Of a DNA stretch of 64,000 nucleotides, positions 38,568 through 48,578 are shown one piece after another (position 1 is the stretch's first letter; each line of letters begins with the position of its first letter). This DNA comes from Wolfiporia cocos (taxonomy: Eukaryota > Basidiomycota > Agaricomycetes > Polyporales > Phaeolaceae), in contig JACCLO010000011.1 of NCBI GenBank assembly GCA_029448655.1, forward strand, positions 1,798,001 through 1,862,000. The letters are read 5' to 3'. The notes beneath the pieces are model-generated. The model saw only the letters and a list, made by a program, of their open reading frames with translations, was not told the DNA's origin and did not search any database. A program made the position numbers and the translations under genes.

Positions 38568-38827
38568 TTACGAGCTTCGAAAAGCAATGGATGACGACAC
38601 GGTGTTTCAGTAATCGCTCTGTCATGAAGCCCCCGTACATTGCAGATATGCAAGGTCTTCGATACTCTGCTTCACATCGAATACAATACGTATTGTATCG
38701 AGTATGTCCCAGCCAGCAAGCCCAAGAACTTGAGACACCCGAGAATAGGCTGTCCGCTGACGGACGCCTGAATGCAGCAAAGGTTATCTCCCACGCTGAC
38801 TAAGCTTTAAGATCTATCTCTCTAGAC

Positions 38828-39535
38828 GACGCTCTACAGCGGTGTGGCTGCGCCACGGACACAGCCGAGCGGAGATCGAAAAACCGAAGACAACGAACCG
38901 CTGTAGAGCGTCTACATCCGCCCTAGGCTAGCGTCTGGCCTAGGGCGGAGGGCGGATGTGGTGACCCTATCCCGTGACCGCGAGACTATGCATCTACGCG
39001 TCCTCCCCGAATTGTGATCAATACGCCGCCGCACGCTCGCTGTATTCTAGCACATACATGCCAATAGAATACCTCGCAAGCCATTTTTACAGACTATCTA
39101 TGATCTCGACAACAAGCACTTCGACGTATTACTGAAGGCAGCCCGCGAAGCAGCTTATAAAAACAGTGGCAAGTCTAAATCTTCGGAGTCCATATATGCT
39201 AGTATCAGTAAGACCAGCTTGGAGCTATGTCGCCTGATTCATCGAGAGCATTGCGTAGCCGTCGCGTACGATCTTGATGCGGCGTCTTCGAACTGGTTTA
39301 ACGTGCTCCTCCAGCCCGTCTTCGTCGTCTTCGTAGTCGAAAAGATTACCGTTATCGGCAGGATTATCCATTGTATTGATTAAAAATCCATAGAATACTT
39401 CTACGACAGGGCAGGGTGCTAACGTGTTCCAAAGTCGTTAGCGTGCCATCGACTTTGCGCGATGCGTAGACGTGTAGACGCCCGCCTCGCGATCACGAGA
39501 CGGGGGTTGTCTTCAGTTTTTCGATCTCCGCTCGG
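38828..39535. mobile_element. palindrome-rich element with 30-nt inverted repeats
   Basis: Segments 38865-38894 and 39506-39535 are inverted copies with one mismatch in 30. The left one lies in a hairpin with 16-nt arms (38828-38843 and 38897-38912), followed by a second palindrome around CCGCCCTAGGC / GCCTAGGGCGG (38918-38948). The layout fits a non-autonomous DNA element, but no target-site duplication was found and outer limits are uncertain. Confidence 0.55.
39051..39383 (+). other. 110-codon open frame without start codon, inside the palindromic element
   Basis: Reading from 39051, just after an in-frame stop, 110 codons are open until TAA at 39381-39383. The peptide looks coding-like, with charged helices and hydrophobic periodicity (KPFLQTIYDLDNKHFDVLLK, ISKTSLELCRLIHREHCVAV), but it contains no ATG. 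It may be an internal exon or a decayed transposase piece. I do not recognize the family. Confidence 0.4.
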
Positions 39536-40079
39536 GTGCTCCCGAGCAGCACGTGCGCTGGCAGAACGTCTGATCGAGACTATCTCTGATCGAGACTATC
39601 TCTCGTCACTCGGGTTAGAGCGGGTTTTGGCGCCTATTATTGGGACCCTGACCGCTCCTGCCAATTTGGGTAGGAGACCGAGACGCTCGTAGGCTCGCAA
39701 GCTCGCGCTGCAGTGCAAGTCGCACTGGTACCTCTACTTACTTATAATTGTGTGAAGTAACCTGGTAGATCAATGATAAATGTTATGTACTAACCTTCAG
39801 AATGTCGGTATCATCATCATAAACATGCATTTGACGTAAGTACTGTTACCTTCGACTGTCAAGGAGAAGGTCGACTTGACCCCCCATTGAAGCCAGTTTC
39901 GACCAACAGACGCCCATATTCACGTGATGTGCTTGATGACGACAGTTCGACTCCCAGTGAGCGCATACATAGCATTTTATTATCACCACATTTTGTAGTG
40001 TTCTTTGAGAAGTGTTGCTATGCCCATATGTTTTATTCAAAATCCTTGCTTGCTTATGGTATTATTCCTTCTCCAGGGC

Positions 40080-41040
40080 TAGTGTTGCCGAAGTTCAGTT
40101 CAGTCCAGGTTCAGGGGGGTCTAGGGCTGAACCCAGAACCGAACCGACTGCAGGGAGCCTGAACCTGAACCTGAACCTGGACTGAACCTGGTGAACTGGT
40201 TCATCAGGTTCGGTTCATGGTTCGAACTAGGTTCGAACCACTAAGTTACTTGCTTCTATAGAGTGTAAAAATAATAATATAGACACCAACTTCATGCACC
40301 TTTCTATGTATACCAATTGCTCTCTATTGCCTACCTCATTCCTGGCACTATTGAACCCACTAAAGTAAACACACTTCAAGTTCTGCAGTGCCTCTATTTG
40401 GTGTCTATTGGGCTGAATTTCAAAGTGGCTCTTAATCTTGATTAGAGTGGTAAACATAAATTTTAGATGCACAATAATCACTCAAGGCAGCCATTTTGAG
40501 CAGTTCAGTAATCAGAGTTTATGATTGTGAATTAGCCTGAGGCAAACCTCAATAACAAACCATTCTTAGACAACACTGTATATAATCTAGGATCATGGAT
40601 ATGAAGTGGAACATAATCTTCTACATTTCTTACTTCATCTGACAGCAACAAATGCAGCCCAGTGCCACAGAAAGCATGGTGATCCCAGCATGGGGTTGAG
40701 CCCTTGCCATATTGGGAGACTAGAGTATATGAGTGCTGGTGCTTGCTATGGTGAAGCCAGCTATCCATAACTTACTGCAACAACACTATAGCAAAGATGG
40801 CAAGAACATAATTGTAATTGATGCTTATCCACCAGTGGCTACACAGAATATGTTAATGCTATGTGGTTCAAGGTTCAGTCCGGTTCGAACCTGGTTCAAG
40901 GGTATTCATGACCCCCCTGAACCAAGAACCGAACCTTGATGTCCTTCCCTGAACCGGACCTGGACTGAACCTGAACCTAGGTTCGGTTCAGGCGGTTCAG
41001 GTTCTGAACCTTGGTTCTGAACTGAACTTCGGCAACACTA
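40080..41040. mobile_element. non-autonomous hAT element with 8-bp target-site duplication
   Basis: The element begins TAGTGTTGCCGAAGTTCAG and ends with the inverse, and both flanks carry TCCAGGGC (40072-40079 and 41041-41048), an 8-bp duplication as made by hAT transposases. Subterminal regions of about 120-150 nt are packed with GGTTC/GAACC motifs in both orientations. The interior is AT-rich; frames of 68-84 codons there (for example minus 40532-40768) are not recognizable as transposase. The 961-nt length also argues for a deletion derivative mobilized in trans. Confidence 0.88.
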
Positions 41041-41262
41041 TCCAGGGCGAAGACTTGATCATTTAGTGCGCGGCATGCAAGCGCCCACACGTTGGCGCTT
41101 ACAGTCGTTCCGAAATATAATGACACTTGTCAATTTTTTTCGCACGTCGTTTCGACGCGTCGATCTTCCGAGCCAATGTTCCGAGCCCATAAGCGCCCGT
41201 TGCCCGAGCCTGTATTCCACTGCAATTGTCTAGATTCTACGTACTATCACACTCTCCTTGTC

Positions 41263-42385
41263 ATGGGAAATAAGAAGATTAGTGAGGACATGAAATACTG
41301 TGCCCTACAGCTGTGGAATAATGGCTGGGACGAGGACGATATTTTCAAGATTCTAGCAGTCTCACGTAGCAGTCTCTACCACTGGCGAAAAATCTTCCGC
41401 GATCTCGGCCAGGTCGTCAAACCTCCATCACCACTTCGAGGATGTACTCGCATAATCACTCGAGCTGTGATGGACTCTATTCACTTACTGTACATCAATC
41501 ATCCTGACACATACCTTGATGAGCTTGCTTTCTGGCTGGCTATTCACCACGGCATCTCAATCTCAGTCTCAGCACTACAACAAAACTTACAGGAGGCAGG
41601 GCTTACACACAAGCTACTTCAGAAGATTGCGGCAGAGAGGGATGAGGAGCAGCGAGCTGCATGGCATGATGAAATTCGTGACAACTTTCTGGGGGCCGGC
41701 GCAGAGTTCATCTTCGTGGACGAAACTAGCAAGAATGACCACACATACAATAGGCGTTATGGGTATTCACTTCGCGGTGAGGCCCCAAAATTAGTTGATG
41801 TCTTCGTGCGTGGGGACCGGTACTCGTTAGCTGCTGCATTATCGCTGGATGGGTATATTGCCGCAAAGGTTGTTCCGGGGTCATTTGATTCCCAGGCATT
41901 CTACAATTTTATTGTTGAAGATGTTGTGAGTACTGTTATCTTCGTCAGTTATTTGCTGGCATATTCTGTATTCTAGCTGCCACAGATGAAACCATGGCCC
42001 GATGAGCGCTCAGCGATTGTCCTGGACAATTGTCGGATCCACTATGCGGAGAATTTAGCTGAGGTTGTTCGTGCAGCAGGTATGTGTATCAGCTTGATAT
42101 TCATTTGCATACACTCATGAGCTAGGCTGCCTATTGATATATCTTCCCCCTTATTCACCTGATCTCAATCCGATTGAGGAGTCGTTCAGCACATGTAAGT
42201 CAGCCTGTCCCCATCCTAGCATGAGAAGTCACAATGCTGCCACAGTGGAGGAATTCATTCGCCGCCATGGTGCACAGATATGGGCTGAGGAGGATTCAAA
42301 GGCAGCATTGTTGGAGGCGTGTGGTTGTATTACGGCAGAGATGGCTCACGGTTGGTTCAAACATGCCGGTTACATTATTGAATAG
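41263..42385 (+). CDS. Tc1/mariner (IS630-like, DDE_3) transposase
   Basis: Cut-and-paste transposase, 324 aa. Exons: 41263-41925, 41977-42079, 42126-42194, 42246-42385; the three introns agree in phase. The N-terminal helix-turn-helix gives DMKYCALQLWNNGWDEDDIF and LAVSRSSLYHWRK. The catalytic triad is visible: Asp in FIFVDETSKNDHTY, Asp in IVLDNCRIHY, and Glu in YSPDLNPIEESF. The C-terminus reads LLEACGCITAEMAHGWFKHA, usual for this fungal group. The third intron was chosen because reading through it inserts 17 unrelated residues. Nothing in the frame is broken, so the enzyme could be active; that is untested. Confidence 0.9.
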
Positions 42386-42666
42386 TAGCTATGTATCAGT
42401 GAGATGATACATATTATCTTGTACAAAGCGAGACGGGACATAGAATGCGATAACACTGAATCATATCACACAAAAGAACCACTTGTGACATCAGCAAGAA
42501 AAGCCCTGTGTGCTGCGAGAAAACGTCCCCATGCTAGGTGTGTAAACTTCCCTTTACCCTCCCACTCCTCTCGTGGAAGGGTTTCAACATTGGTGTCTCC
42601 TGGAACAGCATCCATTGCACGGAGCTTTGCTTGGTCACTGTCAGGGATATGGTACCTGTTGCAGAA

Positions 42667-43363
42667 TTATTCGAGAGACACTTGGCGTGGGAGCCTGACT
42701 GGAGCAGCAGGAGCTGGAAAGGCAGGGTTCAGAGGTGGAGCATATGGAGCAGCATGTGGAAGCATCAGCTGAGGCATAGGAAAAGGAAAGACACCAGGAT
42801 GGAAATGTGGGGCAAAAGGCATGGCAGGGTTCATCATAGAAGTGAAGGGATTGAATTGCGATCCAGGAACAAAGCTGTTGTTGCTGCAGGCATTGGTGCG
42901 ACAGCCTGAGTGGGCATCTTGAGTTTTTGGCGATCTGAGAAATGGACAGATACTGGTGGCGCATCAAACGATGCCGTCTTCGAAGCCTGTATTTGAGGTT
43001 ACACGTTAGGTGCGAACATCGGACATTGCCCTGTCACGTACAATTGCATTAGCCCAAACCTTCAGTCGAAGATCAGTGAGCTTGCAGTATCGTCCCTTGT
43101 CTTCGTAGATGTGCTTGTCCGGAAAGAGAGCACCATGATTATGAATGACAATATGGAACTGAGATCATTAAAATCTCACCGCCTACACTCAATTCTGCTA
43201 TTGCTTCCGGGATCTGTTCATCGAAGGTGCGTGTATCGTAGTCACTACTAGAATCTAGTTCATCGAACTCATTTTCGTCAATTTCTTCATTGGAATTTTG
43301 TGGCGTAGGAGTAGGTATTCTATCAGGAGATAGCTCGTATTCGTCCGCAGAGGGTAAGGACAT
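42667..43363 (-). CDS. opposite-strand accessory ORF of the Tc1/mariner element, splicing unresolved
   Basis: The first exon, 43363 to about 43187, encodes an acidic N-terminus (PSADEYELSPDRIPTPTPQN, then Glu/Asp-rich). Downstream frames give HNHGALFPDKHIYEDKGRYC, LTDLRLKVWANAI, then FDAPPVSVHFSDRQKLK, and finally a Pro/Phe/Met-rich tail (PFAPHFHPGVFPFPMPQLML) ending at 42667. These blocks are collinear on one strand, but the joint after the first exon and the frame change near 42890 could not be solved, so introns or frameshifts remain open. I have an impression of similar frames near fungal Tc1-like elements, but cannot verify it here. It ends 281 nt from the transposase stop codon, convergently. 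Confidence 0.5.
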
Positions 43364-43515
43364 ATTGATGCCAGGAAAAAGTGCTTGAGATGAAGGAGTG
43401 CCAGTGCGCAATGTGGGCGCTTACGGGCGCTTACGGGCTCGGAACATTGGCTATCGACGCGTCGAAACGACGTGCGAAAAAAATTGACAAGTGTCATTAT
43501 ATTTCGGAACGACTG

Positions 43516-44636
43516 TAATGGACCACAGTCAGACCAGGGCGCCGCAGTGACGTGCACCACCGCGACGCCGATCACAGCTGTGCACCAGCTTCCCTGCAAA
43601 GATCACCGCCCGTTTCGCGTACCGTCTGGCGCAATGAGTGGACCAACGCGTACGGATACGCGTAGGTCGCTCAGATACGATGCCCTACCGTCGTGTCCCC
43701 CCGCCTTGATCCGCTGTCACCTCCCTCACCGGATGTGCCGGTCAAGCGGCTACGCTTCTAGTGTATGAACTGCTTGCACGCTTTGTCAGTTTGGACATTC
43801 CACCCACCCACCCCATAGTGTTGGGTGTGAAAGTGAGTGCGCTAGATAGCGTACGAAGAAGCTCAGCGTTGGCACTCCTAATGGGAGACAGCATCTGAGG
43901 TGGGCGACGAGTGACAGCGCATATGGCATATAGTGTTGCTATGCAGAATCAAAAACCCCAAACTACCAAATAACCAATGTATGAACGTATATGAACCGTT
44001 AACCGGCGCGGTGTTCACTATCGCGCCTTTCCATATAGTAAGGTATCATACTGGCGCCCAACGGCGCGCGGCGGGATTGCATTGGGATTGCTACAATTTG
44101 AATGAACATGGTTGTAACCTTCAGTCACTTCCGGCTTGACGCTGTTATGTCTTGTGGATACAGCACTGTATGGTTCAAAAATCACTATCCCTCTTTCCGT
44201 AGTCATCACGAATGTCAGTTGTGAAAATAGAGTGCATGAACGCATTCAGGCGAAGGTCAAGCGCCGATGCCAGTCGGCACTTCCTCGTGGATGGAGTGGA
44301 TGGACATAATTGAGCAGCCCTTCTGGTGCACTCACAGGCGCGTTTACTTAGCACCTGTGAATAGCTTACTGAAGGACATAACATATCCCTGTCTCCGGAT
44401 TTATATGTATCGAAACACACACTCAATTATTGCAATCTTGCAGTACTCGAGTACTCTCTACCCAGACTTTATAATGATAGTCCTCATCGTGGGCGTTTCA
44501 TTACATAATCAAGTAAATAAGAGATCGACGCCGGCGGCGAAGGTAACGTTGGCTAGCTGTTGCCCGCTGCATGGCCAGCACTTCGCGTAGAGGCTTGTTC
44601 TGGATACAATAGCCCGTTGCACATTTCTTTCACACC
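43516..44636. other. intergenic, no gene seen
   Basis: Between the Tc1/mariner element and NYN-D. Only short frames without motifs; it should contain the NYN-D promoter. Confidence 0.5.
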
Positions 44637-45940
44637 ATGTTGCGTGGCGATATCCTGATCTATGCGCGGAAGCTCTGGGCGACCACACTGGCAAATACTC
44701 CCCGACATGAGCAGTTCGCGCGAATTCATCTGGCCCAAGTTCAAACAGCTTGGAAATCGAACCTTCCAAACAGTCTAACATCCGCGCGAATCTGGCGAAA
44801 CCGCTCTCCAACTCATGCCGAAACAAACTTGTCTGCAATTCCTCATCACAATCACGGAGTTGCAGTTTTCTGGGACTATGGTATGTGTTCTGTATTCAAA
44901 TGTAATTATGTCCCCTACGCCTTCATCAATAGCTTGCAGCTGATCGATCTATCATTTTTCACAAAGAGAGCTTACCTCTGACTGCGGCCGACAATGAGGT
45001 AGCGGGTCAACTGGTCAAGGACCTGACCCAGATTGCAAAACGACACGGAGACGTTCAAGTCTTCAAGGCCTTTTTGGACCGCACCAGGACTCCCGCACCC
45101 AGAAGTATTGCTGTGCTGGATTATTCCGGTGTTACCGTGGTGGATTGTCCCCACAACGGCAGAAAAGAGGTGGTTGACAAGCGGATACAGAGTACGGCTA
45201 GACTGCATCTTCACGCCTCTCAGATGATAACCTATGTTACTACAGTTGACATCTTCGAATATATGCTAGACAACCCTGGTCCTGCCACAATCATTCTCAT
45301 AACGGCGGATGGCGGGTATGGCCATGCTATCTCAAGGATACTTCTTCGCGGATACTCGGTTATTCTCGTTGCACCTCCTACTGCTCAGAGAGGTGATCTG
45401 AGTATAACGGAAGTCTCGTATCGATACTCCTGGCCAGATCTCGAGCGTGTGAGTGGCCAAATCATTTCTTTGCGAGACAATTGAACACACCGTAGGACCT
45501 CGCAGTATCGATTGCCTTGGCAAGATGACTTCCCATTCATGCGAACCTCCAAACAACTGCCTGAAGACGGTATGTTTTTCACGCCAGCATTGCGACCACC
45601 GGGGCGGATCGCGGGTGCCTCAATGCAATCTGCTCGAGGATTCGACGAGTCAGCTTTGAACCAAGGACCAGTTTCCCCGGAGTTCCTCCCTCTCTATAAT
45701 GTGCTAGTCAACCTCCACAAAGGGGGTGTCGATCAAGTGAACTTCGTAACACTGGCATCATCACTGATGAAGCTCTATCCTGACGCCTACAAGCAAGCTC
45801 GAGTCAAGAATTTCACGAGATACATGATTGCGGCAGAGAAGGAAAAGATTGTTCTATGGCAGGAGATCGGTGGCAGGACGGCCATCCCGAAGGAGAATTA
45901 CGTTGCATTGCATCCTCGATTGTTGCAGAAAAAGGCGTAA
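44637..45940 (+). CDS. short NYN-domain protein with one winged-helix-like domain, NYN-D
   Basis: Predicted 368 aa. Exons: 44637-44880, 44967-45191, 45246-45448, 45506-45940; introns sit at the same sites as in NYN-A, -B and -C. The NYN domain (about residues 76-223) begins VAVFWDYESLPL, with IAKRHGDVQVFKAFLDRT, VVDCPHNGRKEVVD and DIFEYMLDN. Like NYN-C it has ITADGGYGHAISRILLRGYS in place of the GDxD motif. DLERYRLPWQDDFPFMRTSK and the single C-terminal repeat (PEFLPLYNVL...VALHPRLL) follow. The first 30 residues contain many basic and hydrophobic residues, so organelle targeting is possible. It appears to be the compact relative of NYN-C without the giant linker. The Zn2Cys6 gene downstream is convergent. 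Confidence 0.85.
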
Positions 45941-46402
45941 ATGGCATGGTCTCAAAAATATAGCCCTAGTATCTGCATGCCCATTGACGCCAATCATAGT
46001 CACCAATTCGTTTGTATAAGTTAATAATACAACGATCCCTCGCGTTCTCGAGTTCGCGAGCGTACCTGCATAGATATCTACATGATGCATCGGCAATAAA
46101 TTATTCTAGAGATGTTGATCACCCTTCCTCTTATAATATTATCACGATTCGTCTGAAGTGACAAGGCCACGACAAAAACGGTATGTTCCCGGTGGACGGC
46201 GCAGATTTGCGTGTTAACTCCAATTGTATGCGGCTGGTAGCCTGCGTCTAGGCCCGAAGCTGACGCTGGGTATATCCAGCCAGGTTACCCGATGGATAAT
46301 TGGGTGCAGTGCTATGCAACCGCAGCGCTGTCAGAAGAATCTCTATTGGACTTTTATTGAGCGTTTGCTGAACAAGGGGAATGTCGACAGGCCGTACATT
46401 TC

Positions 46403-48578
46403 TCACTGGCCTGTTCCAGCTTGCATCATTTCTCGTCGACATATTTCCGCTTGCATAGCTGTGGATACCGTCACCAGAAGTACGCGTGCGGTACAGTAGT
46501 GTGCATACCCATATATGATGATGTGGAAGCAAGGCTGCTCATCGCATTGCATACTTTCGCCAACGCCGCTACCACCTTATCGTGTTCTTCTTGCATATAT
46601 CGTAGCTGCTGTCCATTCGAGGATTGGTGCCCAAATGTCGACGCAGACATCCATAGGGATCGCAGACGCGTCATCTCGCTGTGGAGGACACGGGCAACGA
46701 TCGACCATAGCAACTGACCCGACGGCATGCCATCAGTCAATACTGATGTAGAGCGACGGGGCGGCTTGACTACCGCACTTGTTCACGTACCCCAAGTATC
46801 GGGCTGATGTAGCCAACCTGACCCATGCTCACGCCATCAAGCAAGGAGGCTGCCGCTTTTGCGGCAGAAACGTCCTTGCTTTCCGTCAGTGCCTCCATTT
46901 CTCTGAGCCTCTGATGCAGTTGAATAGTTGCTACACGTGCGAGGGTGTGGGTGACAAGCAGTCGACGAGTGGCGTCAAGACCGGCAGACGTATTGACTGG
47001 CATCAGTGAGTTGCTGAAGTGGTCGATGACGCTGTCTAGTGCGACAAACTCGGCAGCAAATTGCTCTGTATCAATAGCTAGTGAGAGAATATGAACAAAG
47101 TCTCGTGCGTCATAGATCCGGGAACGCACCCGTCAGAAAACGGGATGCCATATCAGCAGCACGCTCGAACAAAGCTGCTGCTTTAGCATGCAGAGCGACA
47201 GACGATGAGCCGTGATACGGATTCAGGTCTGTTCCGCGCAGAAATGCCTCCACAGTACTGGACCCTCGGATTCCAGATGGAAAGCCACCCTGCACGATCG
47301 AGTAAGTATGATTCAGCGACTATGTTCAGAGATATGCGATAGACGAACCTGCTCATATGCCTCCGCATCGAGTGGCCAAGGAGTATCAACTTGAGCACCG
47401 TGTGAGCCAACAAACCGTGATGGCAACCGACTAGGGACCGCCAAACACGCGTCAAGGATGAAGACTTGCCAGAAGGCTTGTATACGTTCGGCCTCTTCTG
47501 TCACATCCGCTGGTGGAGGAGGATTGAACTCCATTGCATGTATGGGATTTGTGCGGGGCAACTGTATCGATCTGACCTGATGCAGACGGCAGCTCAGAGC
47601 CAAAGCTGTAGCTGCGCTACAGTGGTGTCTGGCTTGCGCTAGCTGCCCAGATGCAAAGTGGAAGTTAGCCAGGAGGATCTCGGCTTGGATGGTATGTGTA
47701 ATACTGTAGGAAGGCATGTGCGCGACCGTGCCCGCCAACGCCTGTGTGGCGCGTGAGAGGAAGACGGGTTCGTAGAGAAGAAGCGTGTCAAGGGCTGCAA
47801 GCCGAACACCCCATAGATAGAGTGCGTTGAGAAGGGCAGGAGAGATGGCCTGCTGCTGCGGATGTATCGACCGGGCAGATAGCAAGCGCATGAACCACCC
47901 CCTGTGAAGGAAGAATCCTACTTGATCGGCGTGCTGGAAGAACGTGTTGATCCTGGTGCATGTTGTGAGCAGCGGATATATCCATATGCAAAGGCCGCAA
48001 CTCACAAGATTTGAACGGTAGCCGCAGATGGTTCAGGAAGTGCGCTGAGTGGTGTCAAGATATTTCGCGATGCCTGCTTAGAGGCCGTAATCGCGGATTC
48101 TGCCGAGCCACGGGAGGATGTCGACATTCGAGACGGCGTGGAGCGCGCGGAAGCTATGGGACTCATAGTGTGAGTGGATATCGACGAGAAATGGCAGGCA
48201 ACTCACAATATTGCTCTGGTGTAGGAGAGGCCGACTGAGAAGGCGCAGATGCTGAAGAGCTAGCAGCTTCATGCTGCTCGAGTTCCTGGATGCGTTCTTC
48301 AAGTCGAGCTATTTCACCCTCGAGTGCTTGTTGTCGACTGGGCTGGGGCCCCTCGAGGTATTGACAACTCGAGGCCAGTTTGGACTTCGTGCACGGTCCG
48401 CAAGCGGGCCTCGCATTGTCGCATTTCTGTGAAAGGCTGAGAGTCAATGTTCATCTACATAGCAATGTGCTCAGGAACATACATATTTGCGACGACGGCA
48501 GTTCAGACATGCAGAACCCCGCGGAGCGCGTCGAACGACTGACTTGGAGGAACTCGTCTCGGACTCAGGTGTAGACAT
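46403..48578 (-). CDS. Zn2Cys6 transcription factor with fungal middle homology region
   Basis: Fungal binuclear zinc cluster regulator, predicted 598 aa. Exons on the minus strand: 48578-48483, 48426-48207, 48153-48006, 47952-47349, 47289-47130, 47065-46787, 46742-46509, 46458-46403. The zinc cluster is split by intron 1: CLNCRRRKY then KCDNARPACGPCTKSK, giving Cys24, 27, 34, 41, 44 and 53 with spacing 2-6-6-2-8. A coiled-coil segment follows (EGEIARLEERIQELEQHEA), fitting a dimerizing DNA-binding protein. The regulatory region contains TFFQHADQVGFFLHRGWF, ALLNALYLWGVRLA and AFWQVFILDACLAVPSRLPS, typical of the fungal_trans family. The last two introns were chosen by phase; a simpler end at 46471 after ...PHAYFW is also possible. 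Targets are unknown. Confidence 0.85.

Larger units (their letters stand above)
41102..43515. mobile_element. Tc1/mariner-type transposon with two convergent ORFs
   Basis: Termini are inverted repeats starting CAGTCGTTCCGAAATATAAT, identical for about 63 nt and then similar for another 30-40 nt after a small indel. TA flanks both ends (41100-41101 and 43516-43517). Inside are a plus-strand transposase gene and a minus-strand accessory frame. The insertion starts 54 nt after the hAT duplication. Near-identical termini and an open transposase suggest a fairly recent arrival. Confidence 0.9.
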
